From the NCBI GenBank assembly GCA_036346225.1, contig JARFIW010000999.1, forward strand, positions 3,083,001 through 3,147,000: DNA of 64,000 nucleotides. Direction: 5' to 3'. A program made the position numbers and the translations under genes. Shown in pieces: positions 1 through 10,849 of the stretch; the first letter of the stretch is position 1, and every line of letters begins with the position of its first letter. The stretch comes from Platerodrilus igneus (taxonomy: Eukaryota; Arthropoda; Insecta; Coleoptera; Lycidae). The notes under the pieces are model-generated. The model saw only the letters and a program-made list of their open reading frames with translations. It was not told where the DNA came from and ran no database searches.

Positions 1-527
1 TCCCACAAAAGTGACGCCAATAGGAACACCAAAACCTGCGCATTAGTTTCTCATGGTCTTGAGACCCAACGTACGATCGTTTACAACAACGTTAAAATTG
101 TTTTTAGGGAAAGCCATTACAAAAAACGCATTTTCCTCGAAATGGTCGCGATATTTTGACAAGACCATCCTATCAACAAAAAAACTGACGCTCAAAACCT
201 AAATAATATATATTCTCATCTGATCTCTGTTATAAAGAGCACTACATATCGTACATCTAGTTAACCAGTGAGCCTTCTTTTATGTTGTCCTTGTTGGTGG
301 TAATCTATACTTGTTTCGGTATAATACAAACTTTTATCTATAGTTATCCCCTGCAAAGTTTTAATGTTAGTAGTATTTTATATCTTTACTGGCTCCTATG
401 TAACTTGTAATCCAACTATAGTCTTTCCGAAAGCTTGTACTGATTAAAAGAGTTATCTGTTTGCGCAGATTGACTACTACCCGATATTTACCGTACAATA
501 TCAAGTTTTCTAGTCGAAATTCACCTG

Positions 528-579
<52 letters not shown>

Positions 580-929
580 AAGTGTCAGTAGGAGGAAAAG
601 GGTATAAAGGTTATTTGTATGAAGGTAGTGTATGCCAAAGAAAGCCAAATATCAGATCCCGTAATTGAAAATTTTATGTTATATAATTTTGGCATATACA
701 AAAAGATTACAGGTACAAAAATAAGGTAGTGCTGTTTGGTTGGTGCATTGCACATCTACTTACCACGGTAAGTAGGTGGATACCCTGGGAAGGCGAGTTT
801 CAAATAGTCGAGGCATATTAATACAGTTTTGTTTTCTAAACCGACCAAACGTAGATAAAGCACGAAATAAAAAGTAAATATTTTCATATATAAAAATAAA
901 TAAATAATAAAAGGCGGGGTGGAGTATAA

Positions 930-962
<33 letters not shown>
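1..962. other. AT-rich stretch without recognised genes
   Basis: No coding region with recognisable similarity is visible on either strand. The only long open frame near 367-648 (minus) is largely produced by the (AT)n tract. The stretch holds two (AT)n tracts, annotated separately, and a perfect 9-bp inverted repeat at 756-775 (CTACTTACC, two-base loop, GGTAAGTAG). Confidence 0.5.
530..577. repeat. (AT)n microsatellite
   Basis: About 24 uninterrupted AT units. No recognisable element end abuts this tract, unlike most other AT tracts in the window. Confidence 0.95.

Positions 963-963
<1 letters not shown>
931..963. repeat. (AT)n microsatellite
   Basis: About 16 AT units. The tract is followed directly by TTGCTATGGTATTAG and then ATCGAGCCTC, which resemble the terminus of the Gypsy-1 family LTR read on the minus strand. 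Confidence 0.95.
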
Positions 964-965
<2 letters not shown>

Positions 966-2747
966 CTATGGTATTAGCGGATTATCGAGCCTCTACGTTG
1001 AGCTGCATTATTTATTTTGCTATAATACTCTCTAAATTATTGGACCACCATTTTAATATTCACGATTAAGTGTAATTATCTCCTCCTCGAGCTGTTTCTT
1101 AATATTACTATCAACTGGACTTTATCTTTAAACAACTCTATCTACCAATGGCAAAATTCGATACATTACCGCCTTGCGGGTTATCACTTTCCTATTCAAC
1201 TTGTAGCTCCGCCTTTGTACTATTTAAACCTTATGACCTCGGCTAGCATTTATTTGCAATTATAAAATTCAGTAAATTTAGATTCTATATAATGAAACCA
1301 ATATGTTATGTACAGCTTTTGAAATTATTTATAATACATTTCTTCTAAATTTCATTTATTAACAACCATTTAGTATGTACTCAAAAACCCAAAGTCACCA
1401 AAGAAAATTTATTATCTTTACCAACAAAGTGTAGAATATTCTAAACCTGTTTTCTTATTACTCATTCAATGCGTATGCAGCCTCATTTGTTGACTTCTTC
1501 ACAAGCATATCATATTTAGCAAATTCAATATTAAAAATAAAATAAAAATTCATATAGAAAAACAAATGTCTTATAACTAAAAATTTGACCTGGTTTTATC
1601 TTTTTCACATCGACGCTTCCAATAAAAATGATCTTCCCCAATTCTGGATTCCATTCAAATTATTACACTATGGACCATCACCATTAAATTATATACCCCA
1701 ATTTATTTCAATTCTTCAAACTTAGACTTTTATCATTCTTGCCCCAGACTTAAAATTGTAGTTTGTTTCATCCCTGTACTTCAAGATTGTATTATTCTTC
1801 TTTTCCCCTTTGACATTTAAATTGTATTACTGTATTTTTCTTAACATCAGAATCCCAGTTTATTTCCCTCAGACCTCGAAACCGTTTAAACGGCAATTGT
1901 AATCTTCATATTCGCACTCATTTTATTTTTCACTTTTATACTTATTACGTATTACTTTGTTTAATGGCAATGCACTACGGCCTTCATTGAGTTCAAAACT
2001 GACTTTCTTATCAAGGTGCTTGATAATATAATTTCGAATTCCCACTCCATCCGTGGGTATGGTCTAAAACTCGTCGCTTGTTTCGGCCAATCAAATAATT
2101 TCATTTGGAGCGGTTTCTGATGTAATGCCCCACGTTTTCCCATAATCACAACCTGCTCGCAGCTGTGTTTTATTATCAACATGCTGTATTTTGATAGATT
2201 ACCTGCTTTTCTATAAACAACTGATGCAACCCGACTTTAAATTTCCATGTTTACATGCGATTCACGCAATTTTTAATCATTTCTCTTATCAAAATGGTTA
2301 GATCTTTGTACGCATTTATATTAACTACCTGAAACTCTATTTTTATATCCGTATTAATTTAATCGTCTGGAACTCTTTTTCTTAATGCGTGTCTAATTAC
2401 ACTTTATCATTTATTCCTAAATATACGCGTGCTTCCACTGAAAAATATCCTTATTTGTTTTACCTAAATTAACTAAACTTTATCTACAGGGTATTTAATA
2501 TTTACTATCTGCTTAATACATGTATTTCTCATTCCTACGCCAACTATGCGTCCTCCTATGTTTACCTGCGTCGCCCAAAAACTATTTCTACTTTATATAC
2601 AGGGTGTTGACTACTTACTATCTACAAACTATGTCTATTTCTTAATTATTTCCTTAAATAACTGACGTTTTCTGCTGCCTATGATAATTTTTCTTTCCTG
2701 AATGACCTTTACTATAACGTGCACCCTTAAACAACCCCTTATCACAG

Positions 2748-2749
<2 letters not shown>
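964..2749. other. degenerate region between two (AT)n tracts, possible old retroelement debris
   Basis: No protein domain was recognised. The left edge (TTGCTATGGTATT...ATCGAGCCTC) resembles the minus-strand end of the Gypsy-1 type LTR. The right edge (CTTATCACAGCA) resembles the plus-strand end of the same LTR type. The edges therefore point in opposite directions, which one LTR cannot explain. Short related segments recur near 2480-2515 and 2595-2630 (TACAGGGTRTT...TTACTATCT). The stretch around 1640-2000 is pyrimidine-rich on the plus strand. Confidence 0.35.

Positions 2750-2779
<30 letters not shown>
2750..2779. repeat. (AT)n microsatellite, left flank of solo LTR
   Basis: About 15 AT units directly left of the solo LTR. 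With the tract at 4031-4054 it makes the LTR look inserted inside a single AT tract. Confidence 0.95.
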
Positions 2780-2781
<2 letters not shown>

Positions 2782-4030
2782 AATAATTTTAATCACCGTG
2801 TATAAGGAAGTTTTGGGAAAAAGTACGCGTAATTAAAATGCCTAGTGTGAAGATTTAAATCATTCAATTAGAATGTAGGGTTTGTATAGAATTTTATTAG
2901 ATAATACGCGTTATTAAAACCGTGGAGCATAAAAATTTATTCGTTTCATTAAAATAAGGGATTTAAATTATTCACTAGACGCTTTCTATAAAAGAAGCAG
3001 AATTAAAATGCTCAACGTGTATTTAATTTAATTGTTCCAAGAAACAAATAGAAATTACGTGCAAAATTTATATTAATTAATTCAATTTTGGGTAACGGGT
3101 GTTCAAACGGAGTGTACAGATAATGATTGATATTTGGTTAGTATTCGCTAAAATTAAAGGGTAGAAGTCAATGCCATTCATTATTATTTTAATTGGAGTT
3201 AATTGAACCACTAGTAATACATAATATGCATAAAAGCTTTCAAAAACCCAATAATACCAAATATGAGACGCGTTGCTAGCATAAAAATCTATCAAGAAGG
3301 TTAAAATACGTGGAATATCCAAATCGTAGAAGTATTACGATTGAACACCTGCGTATTTTTAAATATCAAAGTTCTAATAAATTTGAATAGATAAACATGA
3401 AAATTCTGCGTATATTGCAAACGGTCGGATAAACCGTAGCTTATATTAACGGGAAGGCTAGATACGGGGTTATTTAACTCAAGTAAGTCACGTCGCGAGT
3501 CCACGTGGATTGAAATAACTGATAATAAAGAATATCGATTTGTACCACTCAGACCAGGGTAGAAAGAGATGGATGAAACGCGCAAAGCCGAGAAACGGAT
3601 AATAGAAGGCGTGATTTGAGCAACGTCACTGGGTTTGCGATTGGTGGAAATAAGATGCAGATATGAGAGGTGTAAACGTAACGATTTCTATACAAAATTA
3701 ATTAGTTGTTCTCGGACGTGTTTGCGAGCCGTGTGAAAATTTCTTAGATTTTCAACTGGCGCGAGTGCAAATTTTGTAGAATCGCGTGCCGAGCTGTCGA
3801 AAAGGGAACAGAGAATGCGAAATTCTAAAAACTGGCCGTCGTGGACAAAACCGACGTGCAGGCGAGCTATTATATAAACCCGTGTTTATAGGAGTTTTGC
3901 TCTCTTAGATTTTCGATTTTTATTCAATACTTTAAACAATTTTGCTCTTTATTTTTGCTATTATACCATACTTCAAGCAGAATACGTGCTACCAATTCGT
4001 GAGGCTCGATTCTAATAGGGAATCACAGCA
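2780..4030 (+). mobile_element. solo LTR of the Gypsy-1 family
   Basis: The sequence is collinear with the reverse complement of the complete Gypsy-1 LTRs. Shared blocks run from TCAAATAATTTTAATCACCG at the left through GAACACCTGCGTATTTTTAAA, a TATA box, CTCTTAGATTTTCGA and GTGAGGCTCGATTC, to the terminal CACAGCA. By eye it is clearly diverged (roughly two thirds identical). It lacks the first ~40 bases and roughly 900 bases downstream of the TATA region compared with Gypsy-1. No internal coding region is attached. (AT)n tracts on both sides fit recombination between the LTRs of an element inserted in an AT tract. Confidence 0.8.
3871..3878 (+). promoter_or_regulatory. TATA box of solo LTR
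   Basis: TATATAAA followed about 30 bp later by CTCTTAGATTTTCGA. The same spacing and downstream sequence occur in the Gypsy-1 LTRs. Core promoter inferred from this conservation. Confidence 0.55.
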
Positions 4031-4054
4031 ATATATATATATATATATATATAT
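4031..4054. repeat. (AT)n microsatellite, right flank of solo LTR
   Basis: Twelve AT units between the LTR end CACAGCA and a following TTGCTTTGATAATATGG. Confidence 0.95.
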
Positions 4055-4864
4055 TGCTTTGATAATATGGTAGTTTAAGCGTAGATTAATTCATAGGGGC
4101 CGTAGGATAAATATAAACAGCTTTAACTTTAATAAAATCAAATAATTCCAGAAATTATAAGAGTAAATCGACTATTCTACATAATGTCAATTAAGAGGAC
4201 ACTGTATATAGAAGATATGTAATTAAATGCATGAGAACATAAATATGTGTAATTATAGTTTACAAGTAAAGATAAGATTTTAAAACGCAACACATTGCAT
4301 CAAAATTAAATTACCAAGAAACATAGATAAATTGGCATTCCAAATATTTAATAATTGAGTCGAAAATGTTCATTATTAAAAAATCGTTACGTGACTAGAG
4401 AAGAACACATTTGTTCAAAAAACCAACATTTGTGGCAAACGAATAAACACCAGGCGGTTATATTATATGATAAATTGACAAACATCAAATACGTGACTTG
4501 ATGAAAAGCCAAAAATTGGAAATCCTATAATAATGCTGTAATATGCTGAACGCGTACGTGATGAATAGAGCATTCGTCGAAGATTTAGACTAGGTAATTT
4601 GTAAAAATTTCGAGTTCTGCCAGATAAGGCAAGGTACAAGCCTTGATTATAAACACGCCTGAAAACTATTGGAGGAAGAGCTTATATATACGATAGAAAC
4701 TGAATAACATTTTAGTCTATATTTAACTGTGCAACAACTATGTTCAAAGGTGGTAAAAACTCACGTAATTAATGAAATGTAAATTAAATGAATGAAATTT
4801 AAAAGTGCAAGAATTTTGTGCAACGAAATATAAGTCGATCTACAGATAGACGGCTATGATTTTA

Positions 4865-5010
4865 GACATATTTTAATTTGGGACGTATTTTAATTTTGGA
4901 TATACTCTACTTTGGCACGTATTCTAATTTTGGGCGTATTTTAATTTGGGACGTATTTTAATTAGAGGCGATATTTTAATTTGGGAAGACTTTAATTGAA
5001 AGCGATATTT
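4865..5010. repeat. degenerate ~20-bp tandem repeat
   Basis: Variants of TTTTAATTTGGGACGTA follow one another about seven times with a period near 20 bp, decaying toward the right. Confidence 0.6.
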
Positions 5011-5490
5011 ATGGGAGGCAATTCTTATATGGGGACGGCATTTTGTGGAGACAATTTTTTTGATGTCCTAACGCAAACATGAAATACCAAAAAGAAAAAG
5101 TGGATAATTCTGGCCAATAAGTAAAACGGACACAGCAAGGGGATGCAGACCATAAACTAGGATGTAACTCCAGAAACCATTCCAGGTTAGCAATTTTGAA
5201 AGCACTTTATTATTGAAAGACTGTTTCCAATTTAATATTTGTTATACATTGTGTATTTGTAGGAGTCATCAAAAAGGTCACTCAAAAATATAAAAACAGG
5301 GGAAAGTATCTTGGAACGTTCGAAGGTCCCTGAATGTAATTAAAAAATATTTTTGCTGACTTTCAGAAAAGCAGAAATCTGGTAAATGTAGATATTTTGT
5401 ATAAAAAAAAAATTTTGAGTATTGTACATATTATCAATTATTATATTGAGTGTTCTAGAATTGCTTTATTTGAATTCAATAAGATTTATT

Positions 5491-5812
5491 CAGTAAACTA
5501 GTCGGGGTAAAATCCTAAAATAATATTTTTTATCAAAAGGGCGAATTTCATGGCAATAAAAATGGCACCCATTGTAGGGGCTCGATAAAATATCACAGTA
5601 AAAATCGCGCACCAATCGTGGGGAAATTTCATAGTAATAGGGAGATATCACAGTAAGCTAGTTGGGGTAAAATCCTAAAATAATATTTCTTACCAAAAGG
5701 GCGAATTTCATAGCAATAAAAATGGCACCCATCGTAGGGGCTCGATAAGAAATATCACAGTAAAAATCGCGCAACAATCGTGGGGCAATTTTATAGTAAC
5801 AAGGAGATATCA
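5491..5812. repeat. two-copy ~160-bp tandem repeat
   Basis: Units at about 5491-5650 and 5651-5812 share CAGTAARCTAGTYGGGG, GGGCGAATTTCAT, AATGGCACCCAT and GTAGGGGCTCGATAA. ATATCACAGTA occurs near the middle and end of each unit. Identity is about 90 percent by eye. Confidence 0.85.
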
Positions 5813-5828
5813 CAGTAATATATATTAC

Positions 5829-6701
5829 TGGCATAAGGCTTGTTCTTGAAAAAGACACTTGGCAATGGCTGTTTTAAACATAGTGACAGAGCCTAAGTTG
5901 AAATTTAAGAAAAGATTTGAGTATTGGTTGAAGATTTTGGCACTTGTATATTCAAAAGAACATATGAATTTTAAACTTTTGTGCTTTGGTATGGTTATGT
6001 TGTAGTTATTACGAAGATTTAGATTATGATTATGCAACCTCAAATGTATTGTACTGTATAAGTAGCTAGGCTGTTCTGACTTGTATAAGATGAATAAGAA
6101 AACTGCAAAGAAAAGTTCACATTGGGTGTCGAAATTTTAGTATCTTCAAATCATTGTATATAGGTGTCACATGCTCTATATACTTCACATTGTATGAAAA
6201 TCTCAGACGAGTTTTGAAGAATTTGCAATTTGTTCTTCAGATGGATTGTTAAATAATTATAATACACCAAGCTACAATAATTGGCATGGCTTAACACTAG
6301 ACTTTGACATATATCTGTACAGGGACTTGAGTTTATAATAACTTGTATTACATACTTTGTTAACAGGCTTTCCGAAGGTAAGGTTGCAATCAAAAATTAC
6401 ACCAAGGTTTTTAACTGATTCACTAAAAGCTCAGTATGTGGTTATTGACCAAGATGTTAGTTGAAGCATTAGATTTAAACACTTCACAGCCATGTGGAGT
6501 CCCCACACATAAACAAGTACTTTTCAAAGGATTTAATGTTAACCCATTAGCTACCGACCATTCATGCACTGCACATAAACAAGTGTTGATTTCTTCAATT
6601 GCTTGATTGGCGTGGTAAAGATTAGTAGAGATATAAAGTTGTGTGTCATCTGCATACATATGGATGCTACAATTTTTTGTAATGATTGCTGGAAGGTCGG
6701 C
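5829..6701 (-). pseudogene. LINE-A reverse transcriptase, C-terminal half
   Basis: Begins just past the Rep-A insertion with ADLPAIITKNC and continues into the motif C segment YADDTQLYIS with both catalytic aspartates intact, then the thumb region (HEWSVANGLTLNPLKS). Further downstream (about 5829-6393) short frames with LVLSHANYCSLVYY and similar are RT C-terminal remnants in shifting frames. Degenerate relative to the N-terminal half. Confidence 0.65.
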
Positions 6702-6705
6702 AGTA

Positions 6706-7509
6706 TCTTACACTCCCACCGTGGTTATATTTAAAAAGTTCTATAAATACAACACCGGAAGCGTGGTTTAATAGACACTATCGGTGGTTGGCAGCGCTAA
6801 TCTTATACAGATTTGAGCGCGGTCATCTACCAATGATGTTTTCAATATTGCGCAATACTACGTAAATTTACATAATTTTTAACACAAAGATAAAACAAAC
6901 AATATAAATTTTGAAGTACTCACATTATAGGTCCAGGTTCCCGCGAAGTTGCGCCCGGGTAAGCCCCTAACTAAGTCCAATCAGGACTCCTCCCGGAGGG
7001 AATAGAGATGATACGCCGAAGCTCTCAAAAGCGTTCGGATCAGCTCCGGCCAGCTACGGCAGTCATGAGGTCTTCTTCCAGAGTCGTGGAGATCGGTACG
7101 CCTAGGTGGCTCCCAGATTGTCACCTATGTAGGGATCGAATTAGGAAAATAAGGTATAAGGGGCGACAACAAAGATAATTAGGTAGGATATCTACATAGG
7201 TAAACCTAACGATACGTTACCAGAAAAACACGAGCACTTCACTCAAAGGTATTGGCGAAAAAGCCACGTTATAGCGAGAGAACCGGAAAACTCTCCCACT
7301 CCTTGTCTTTTTCCCCATTGGCGCGAAGTTATTCATCTACCCCTCTAGTGTTGTGCGATCTGCGCCAACTCACTATTATGACGTATCGGAAGCACACGCC
7401 TAGTCTATTTAAAATTCCCGCGCACTGCGTATTTGAAATTATGCCGCGAAACTTCCGTGTATTAAAACTAAACTACTAACAATGTTTAAGTGACCCTTGG
7501 CACGTAACA
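6706..7509 (-). mobile_element. Rep-A copy 1 in the LINE-A RT gene
   Basis: Bounded by 4-bp duplications AGTA at 6702-6705 and 7510-7513. On its own sense strand it starts TGTTACGTGCC and ends GGGAGTGTAAGA (804 bp). It contains the family GC-rich block, a GTGAGTA site (as TACTCAC near 6919) and GCGCTGCCAACCACCG near the end. Discounting the insert and one AGTA leaves the LINE RT frame continuous. No coding capacity was recognised. Solo LTR is the favoured reading. Confidence 0.8.
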
Positions 7510-8178
7510 AGTAAAGATGGTAAATAAAAGCGGTCCTAAGATACTTCCTTGCAGAACTCCTTGTTCACTCACTAGCCTGCTGGAGATAATACCATTGAAG
7601 CAGACCTGTTGGCACCTTCCGGGCAGATAGCTTTCCATCAGGTGTAGTGCCTTGCGGCTCAACCCATAATAAGAAAGTTTAGCTAGCAGTAGCTTGTGAT
7701 GTATAGTGTCAAAAGCTTTACTGTAGTCCAGAAAGACGACTATAGTTGTTTCGGAGTTGTCTATATTTTTGGTGATATCATTAGTGATTTTGGTAAGTGC
7801 GGTGACTGTACTATGTCTAGATCTAAAACCTGATTGACTGGCAGGAAGAATACTATTGATTTCAAAGTGATGTACGAGTTGCTTGTATAGTACATACTCA
7901 ACAACCTTGGATAAAGTGGGCAAAATGCTGATTGGTGTAAGTTCTTTGTAGGAAGTGGCAACATTGACTTTGGCCAACGGAATGATGATTGACTCTTTCC
8001 AAGATAATGGTATATGTGAAGATTCAAGAATGTTGTTAATCAGGTGTGCGAGAGTACCAAAACAGTATGGAATAACAAGCTTTAACATTTTTGCACTGAT
8101 CCCATCTAGATCCACAGCATTGGATTTCATTTTAACAATCGCTGAAATAATGTCATCTAGGTTTATACTATGAAACAC
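7510..8178 (-). pseudogene. LINE-A reverse transcriptase, N-terminal half
   Basis: RT fingers and palm are recognisable: ISILPTLSKVVEYVLYKQL, QSGFRSRHST, the motif A aspartate in FLDYSKAFDTIHH, and motif B as GVLQGSILGPLLF. The frame runs into Rep-A copy 1 immediately after LLFTIFT and stops 24 bases inside it, so the C-terminal residues of the open frame belong to the insertion. The catalytic YADD lies on the other side, at about 6650. Confidence 0.75.
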
Positions 8179-8184
8179 TAGTTC

Positions 8185-9430
8185 TTAAGTTATTAAGGGA
8201 TACTTATTGTTTGCAAAGAAAGCCTGAGTTTTACCTGCAACAACAGACAAAGGAATACTGTTAATGAAAAAGTAATTGATGAGATTGGGGTTTTCGTCCT
8301 TGAGAATAATTGTGTTTTTAGGTTTTTGATGTATATTTGCTTTCTCAAAGAAGTTCCATAATTTCCTCAAATTATGTTTGTTACTTGAAATTTGATACTT
8401 ACAATAAGCTTGTTTCTCATTTTTAACGGCTTGTGTGACATAATTACGTAGGGACTTAAAGTAGTTATAATCAGTTGCTCTCCGCGAGTTGATGTATTTT
8501 TTGTGAGCTGCATTTCTTAGTTTAATCATTTTTCTAAGATTGTAAGTCAGCCACTCCACATTTTTACTAATTTTAATATTTGTGATGCACATGGGAGCAT
8601 GTTTATCGAAAAGTAAAGTGATTAAGTCATTAAGGTGCACTATTTTATCATCTAAAGTTTCAGGATCTAAGCATTGCTCCCATTCGGTAGCAGTTGCATC
8701 TTTAGCGAATTCCTCTGGATTAAAGTTTTTGAAACTTCGATAAGTAATCTTTTTTGAGTTGGATTTGGCATAATTTATATGTAAACAGAAATATACCATT
8801 TGGTGATCAGACATATGAATTAAGTCGTAGGTGCCACATCTTGTGTACAACAGATTTTCACTTATGTAGATGACATCTAATAGAGTAGAAGTTGATTGGG
8901 TTACTCGGGTAGGTAGTTCAACCGTTTGTATCAAATTATAGGTGGAAATTATAGAGTTAAAATAGTTCGAATTGCTGCTCATTTGTAGGAGATTTATGTT
9001 CACATCCCCCATTAGGATAATTTTATCATATTCAAGGTATACTTTAGATAAGGCAAGTTCTAACTCCTCTAAGCATGTGACCAGACTAGAGGGAGGTCTG
9101 TAGATAACTCCAATTGCGTATATAGTTTTTTTTTATAGAGGTTTGCAGCCATAATTGCTCCAGTGCCCCAGTGGTTGCTATTTCTAGTTCTATAAATTTA
9201 CAGTAAATATTACTCTGCACGTAACAGCAGATACCACCGCCTTTAGTGGGTCTGTTTTTTCTAAATAGAGAATAACCAGGAATAGTGATTGAAGTCGAGG
9301 GGAAATTAACTAGGAGCCAAGTTTCGGATATTGCAATTATTTTAAAATCTTTCGCTTCAATAAAAGCACATAAGTCATCAAAGGAGCTAATAAGAGACCT
9401 GATATTTATATGGCATATTGTAAAATTACT
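8185..9430 (-). pseudogene. LINE-A endonuclease and EN-RT linker
   Basis: The minus strand from about 9430 encodes an APE-type endonuclease with NIRSL, ISETWL and, after a frame change at a T-run near 9123-9131, YRPPSS and GDVNINLL. An uninterrupted 275-residue frame follows (8185-9012) with DLIHMSDHQMV near residue 65, typical of the SDH motif of LINE endonucleases, then the basic linker before RT. Its job in the family is to nick the target for target-primed reverse transcription. The frame break in a homopolymer could be real or a sequencing error. Confidence 0.65.
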
Positions 9431-9445
9431 AAGCTTTTGTAATTG

Positions 9446-10195
9446 CTATGGTTGCCCATAGACAGTTCTTGAATTTAATTTGTCAAGCAACTTTACGTAA
9501 TATGGACAAGAAGGGTCTATAGCTTTGTGGTCAGTATTTAAAGTAAGTTTAAGGTTATTGTTGGCATTCAAGCAATTAATACACACCATTTGGTCAGTCT
9601 TACACGTTTTGTAGCTGTGACTTCCTGAACAGTTAGCACAACACTGATCAGCTTTGCAATTTTGGTCATAATGATGATAACCCAAACCTTTGTAGCATTG
9701 AACAATGTTTAGATAATTTGACACGTGTCCTTGTGACCACCCTATTGCAATTTTACCTAGTTGTAAAAGACTGTGGTGGGTTTTTGGATCAGCTTCAAGA
9801 ATTAATGTTGACTTATTAGCAAACTTGCTTTTTAGAACTGTAACAACTTTCAGTTTAAAGGCTTCTGATGTTTCAATATCGTTTTGCTTCATCAATTTCT
9901 CTGGCAACAATTCAAAGTCATCGCCTAAATCATCATTTTCAATGTAGAAGATTCGTACTTGAGGATTTCTTAAAGTGGGAGCAGCAACTTTGTATTTGTC
10001 ACCAAGTTTATTAGTGATACTATCCTTCAGAAGTTTTTGATCATCTTTCTTAGCAACCCCTATTAAAACACCACCTTTGGCAATCTTCTTGATCTGAGAT
10101 ACATTTATTCCAATATCTGTGGGGTTGACTGCTTTTTTAATTGCAGATTCTGTGACTTTGCTCTCTTGAGCATTAACGGGTTTAACAAGCAGCAC
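9446..10195 (-). pseudogene. LINE-A ORF1 C-terminal part with zinc knuckles
   Basis: A 249-residue frame. Residues ~40-165 resemble the RRM-like region of Jockey-type ORF1 proteins. The C-terminal third carries three cysteine/histidine clusters: CYKGLGYHHYDQNC, CCANCSGSHSYKTC and CINC followed by a late histidine and cysteine. These are Gag-like RNA-binding knuckles. In the family ORF1 coats the LINE RNA. The frame ends just before the endonuclease region, as expected for ORF1 followed by ORF2. The N-terminal methionine is probably internal because a PHD ORF lies upstream out of frame. Confidence 0.65.
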
Positions 10196-10274
10196 AGAAT
10201 TTGACTTCTTGTTCAGAATACTGGCGTAGTGGGGATTGGTGCTGCTGGTATAGTCTGGGTAATTATGTTTTGCT

Positions 10275-10529
10275 TTATATAAATAATATCTTTTTTATTT
10301 CGGATAGCAGATTATGGAAAGAAGGCATGGATTTAATAAAGCTCTCACAAATATAGCAAATTAATTTTAGTGCTCGCTTCTGAAGAGGCATACATTTTAT
10401 TTCAGAGGCAGTTAAAGTAAAACATTTTTTATGAATGAATCTGTGGCAAATATCACAGTTGTAGTGAAGATTTTCATCATTATCAACTTCAAAATTACAC
10501 TTAACACATTTGCTGTCTATCAGTTCCAT
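10275..10529 (-). pseudogene. LINE-A ORF1 N-terminal part, PHD-like zinc finger
   Basis: An 84-residue frame starting MELIDSKCVKC. Cysteine and histidine pairs (CVKC, CDIC, HKKC, CYIC) are spaced as in a PHD-type finger, as found in ORF1 of several CR1/Jockey-group LINEs. The LINE-B ORF1 begins the same way. It ends shortly before the downstream ORF1 piece; a frame break separates them. A nucleic-acid or protein-binding role in the LINE RNP is inferred from the family. Confidence 0.6.
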
Positions 10530-10540
10530 TTTTAAAGTTT

Positions 10541-10849
10541 ATGCATATGTAACACTTGTTGAGCAGGTTGTTTGTACTGATAAGCTAATATAATGGAAGT
10601 GTAAATAATTTAAATCACTAACAATATTCAACTTTTACACACTTTCTAAAGCAAGTTACTGATTAAAACTGAAGCACATTTGAGAGACCAGGATGTCAGC
10701 TACTGATAGATGTAAAAATTATAATTTAATTGCACAATATACCACAGTAATTTAGTAAAATTATACGCACTTAATTAAGCAAGGGTCACTTGATTATCAA
10801 CAATCTTGTGATACAACCCTGTGCTAATCTTTATTTTATACTTTTTGCA
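10541..10849. other. no recognised feature between LINE-A and Gypsy-2
   Basis: AT-rich. May include the 5' untranslated region of LINE-A and unrecognised Gypsy-2 sequence. No motif was identified. Confidence 0.4.

Larger units (their letters stand above)
4055..5820. other. non-coding block with repeats, candidate non-autonomous element
   Basis: No coding region was recognised. The left edge is TTGCTTTGATAA beside an (AT)n tract. The right edge, read on the minus strand, is TTACTGTGATAT beside a short AT run. The edges are thus imperfect inverted repeats. The block contains a degenerate short-period repeat (4865-5010) and a two-copy ~160-bp tandem repeat (5491-5812). Confidence 0.35.
5829..10540 (-). 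mobile_element. LINE-A, Jockey/CR1-like non-LTR retrotransposon, interrupted by Rep-A copy 1
   Basis: Read on the minus strand the order is a PHD-type zinc finger ORF (10275-10529), an ORF1 part with retroviral-type zinc knuckles (9446-10195), an apurinic-type endonuclease (about 8600-9430) and a reverse transcriptase (about 5829-8178) split at 6706-7509 by Rep-A. This is nearly a complete element of the group whose ORF1 has zinc fingers and whose ORF2 has EN plus RT. Several frameshifts and stops make it inactive. The 3' end lies next to a short ATATATAT run. No poly(A) tail was identified. Confidence 0.8.

Noticed and set aside
367..648. Minus-strand open frame of 93 residues
   Set aside because: The middle is a Tyr-Ile run translated from (AT)n; no domain or coding context.
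756..775. Perfect 9-bp hairpin as a regulatory element or terminator
   Set aside because: No gene nearby, and such hairpins occur by chance in AT-rich DNA of this length.
3541..3565. AGACCAGGGTAGAAA resembling the Gypsy-1 LTR start, suggesting a second LTR
   Set aside because: The surrounding sequence aligns collinearly with the interior of the LTR, so the match is coincidental.
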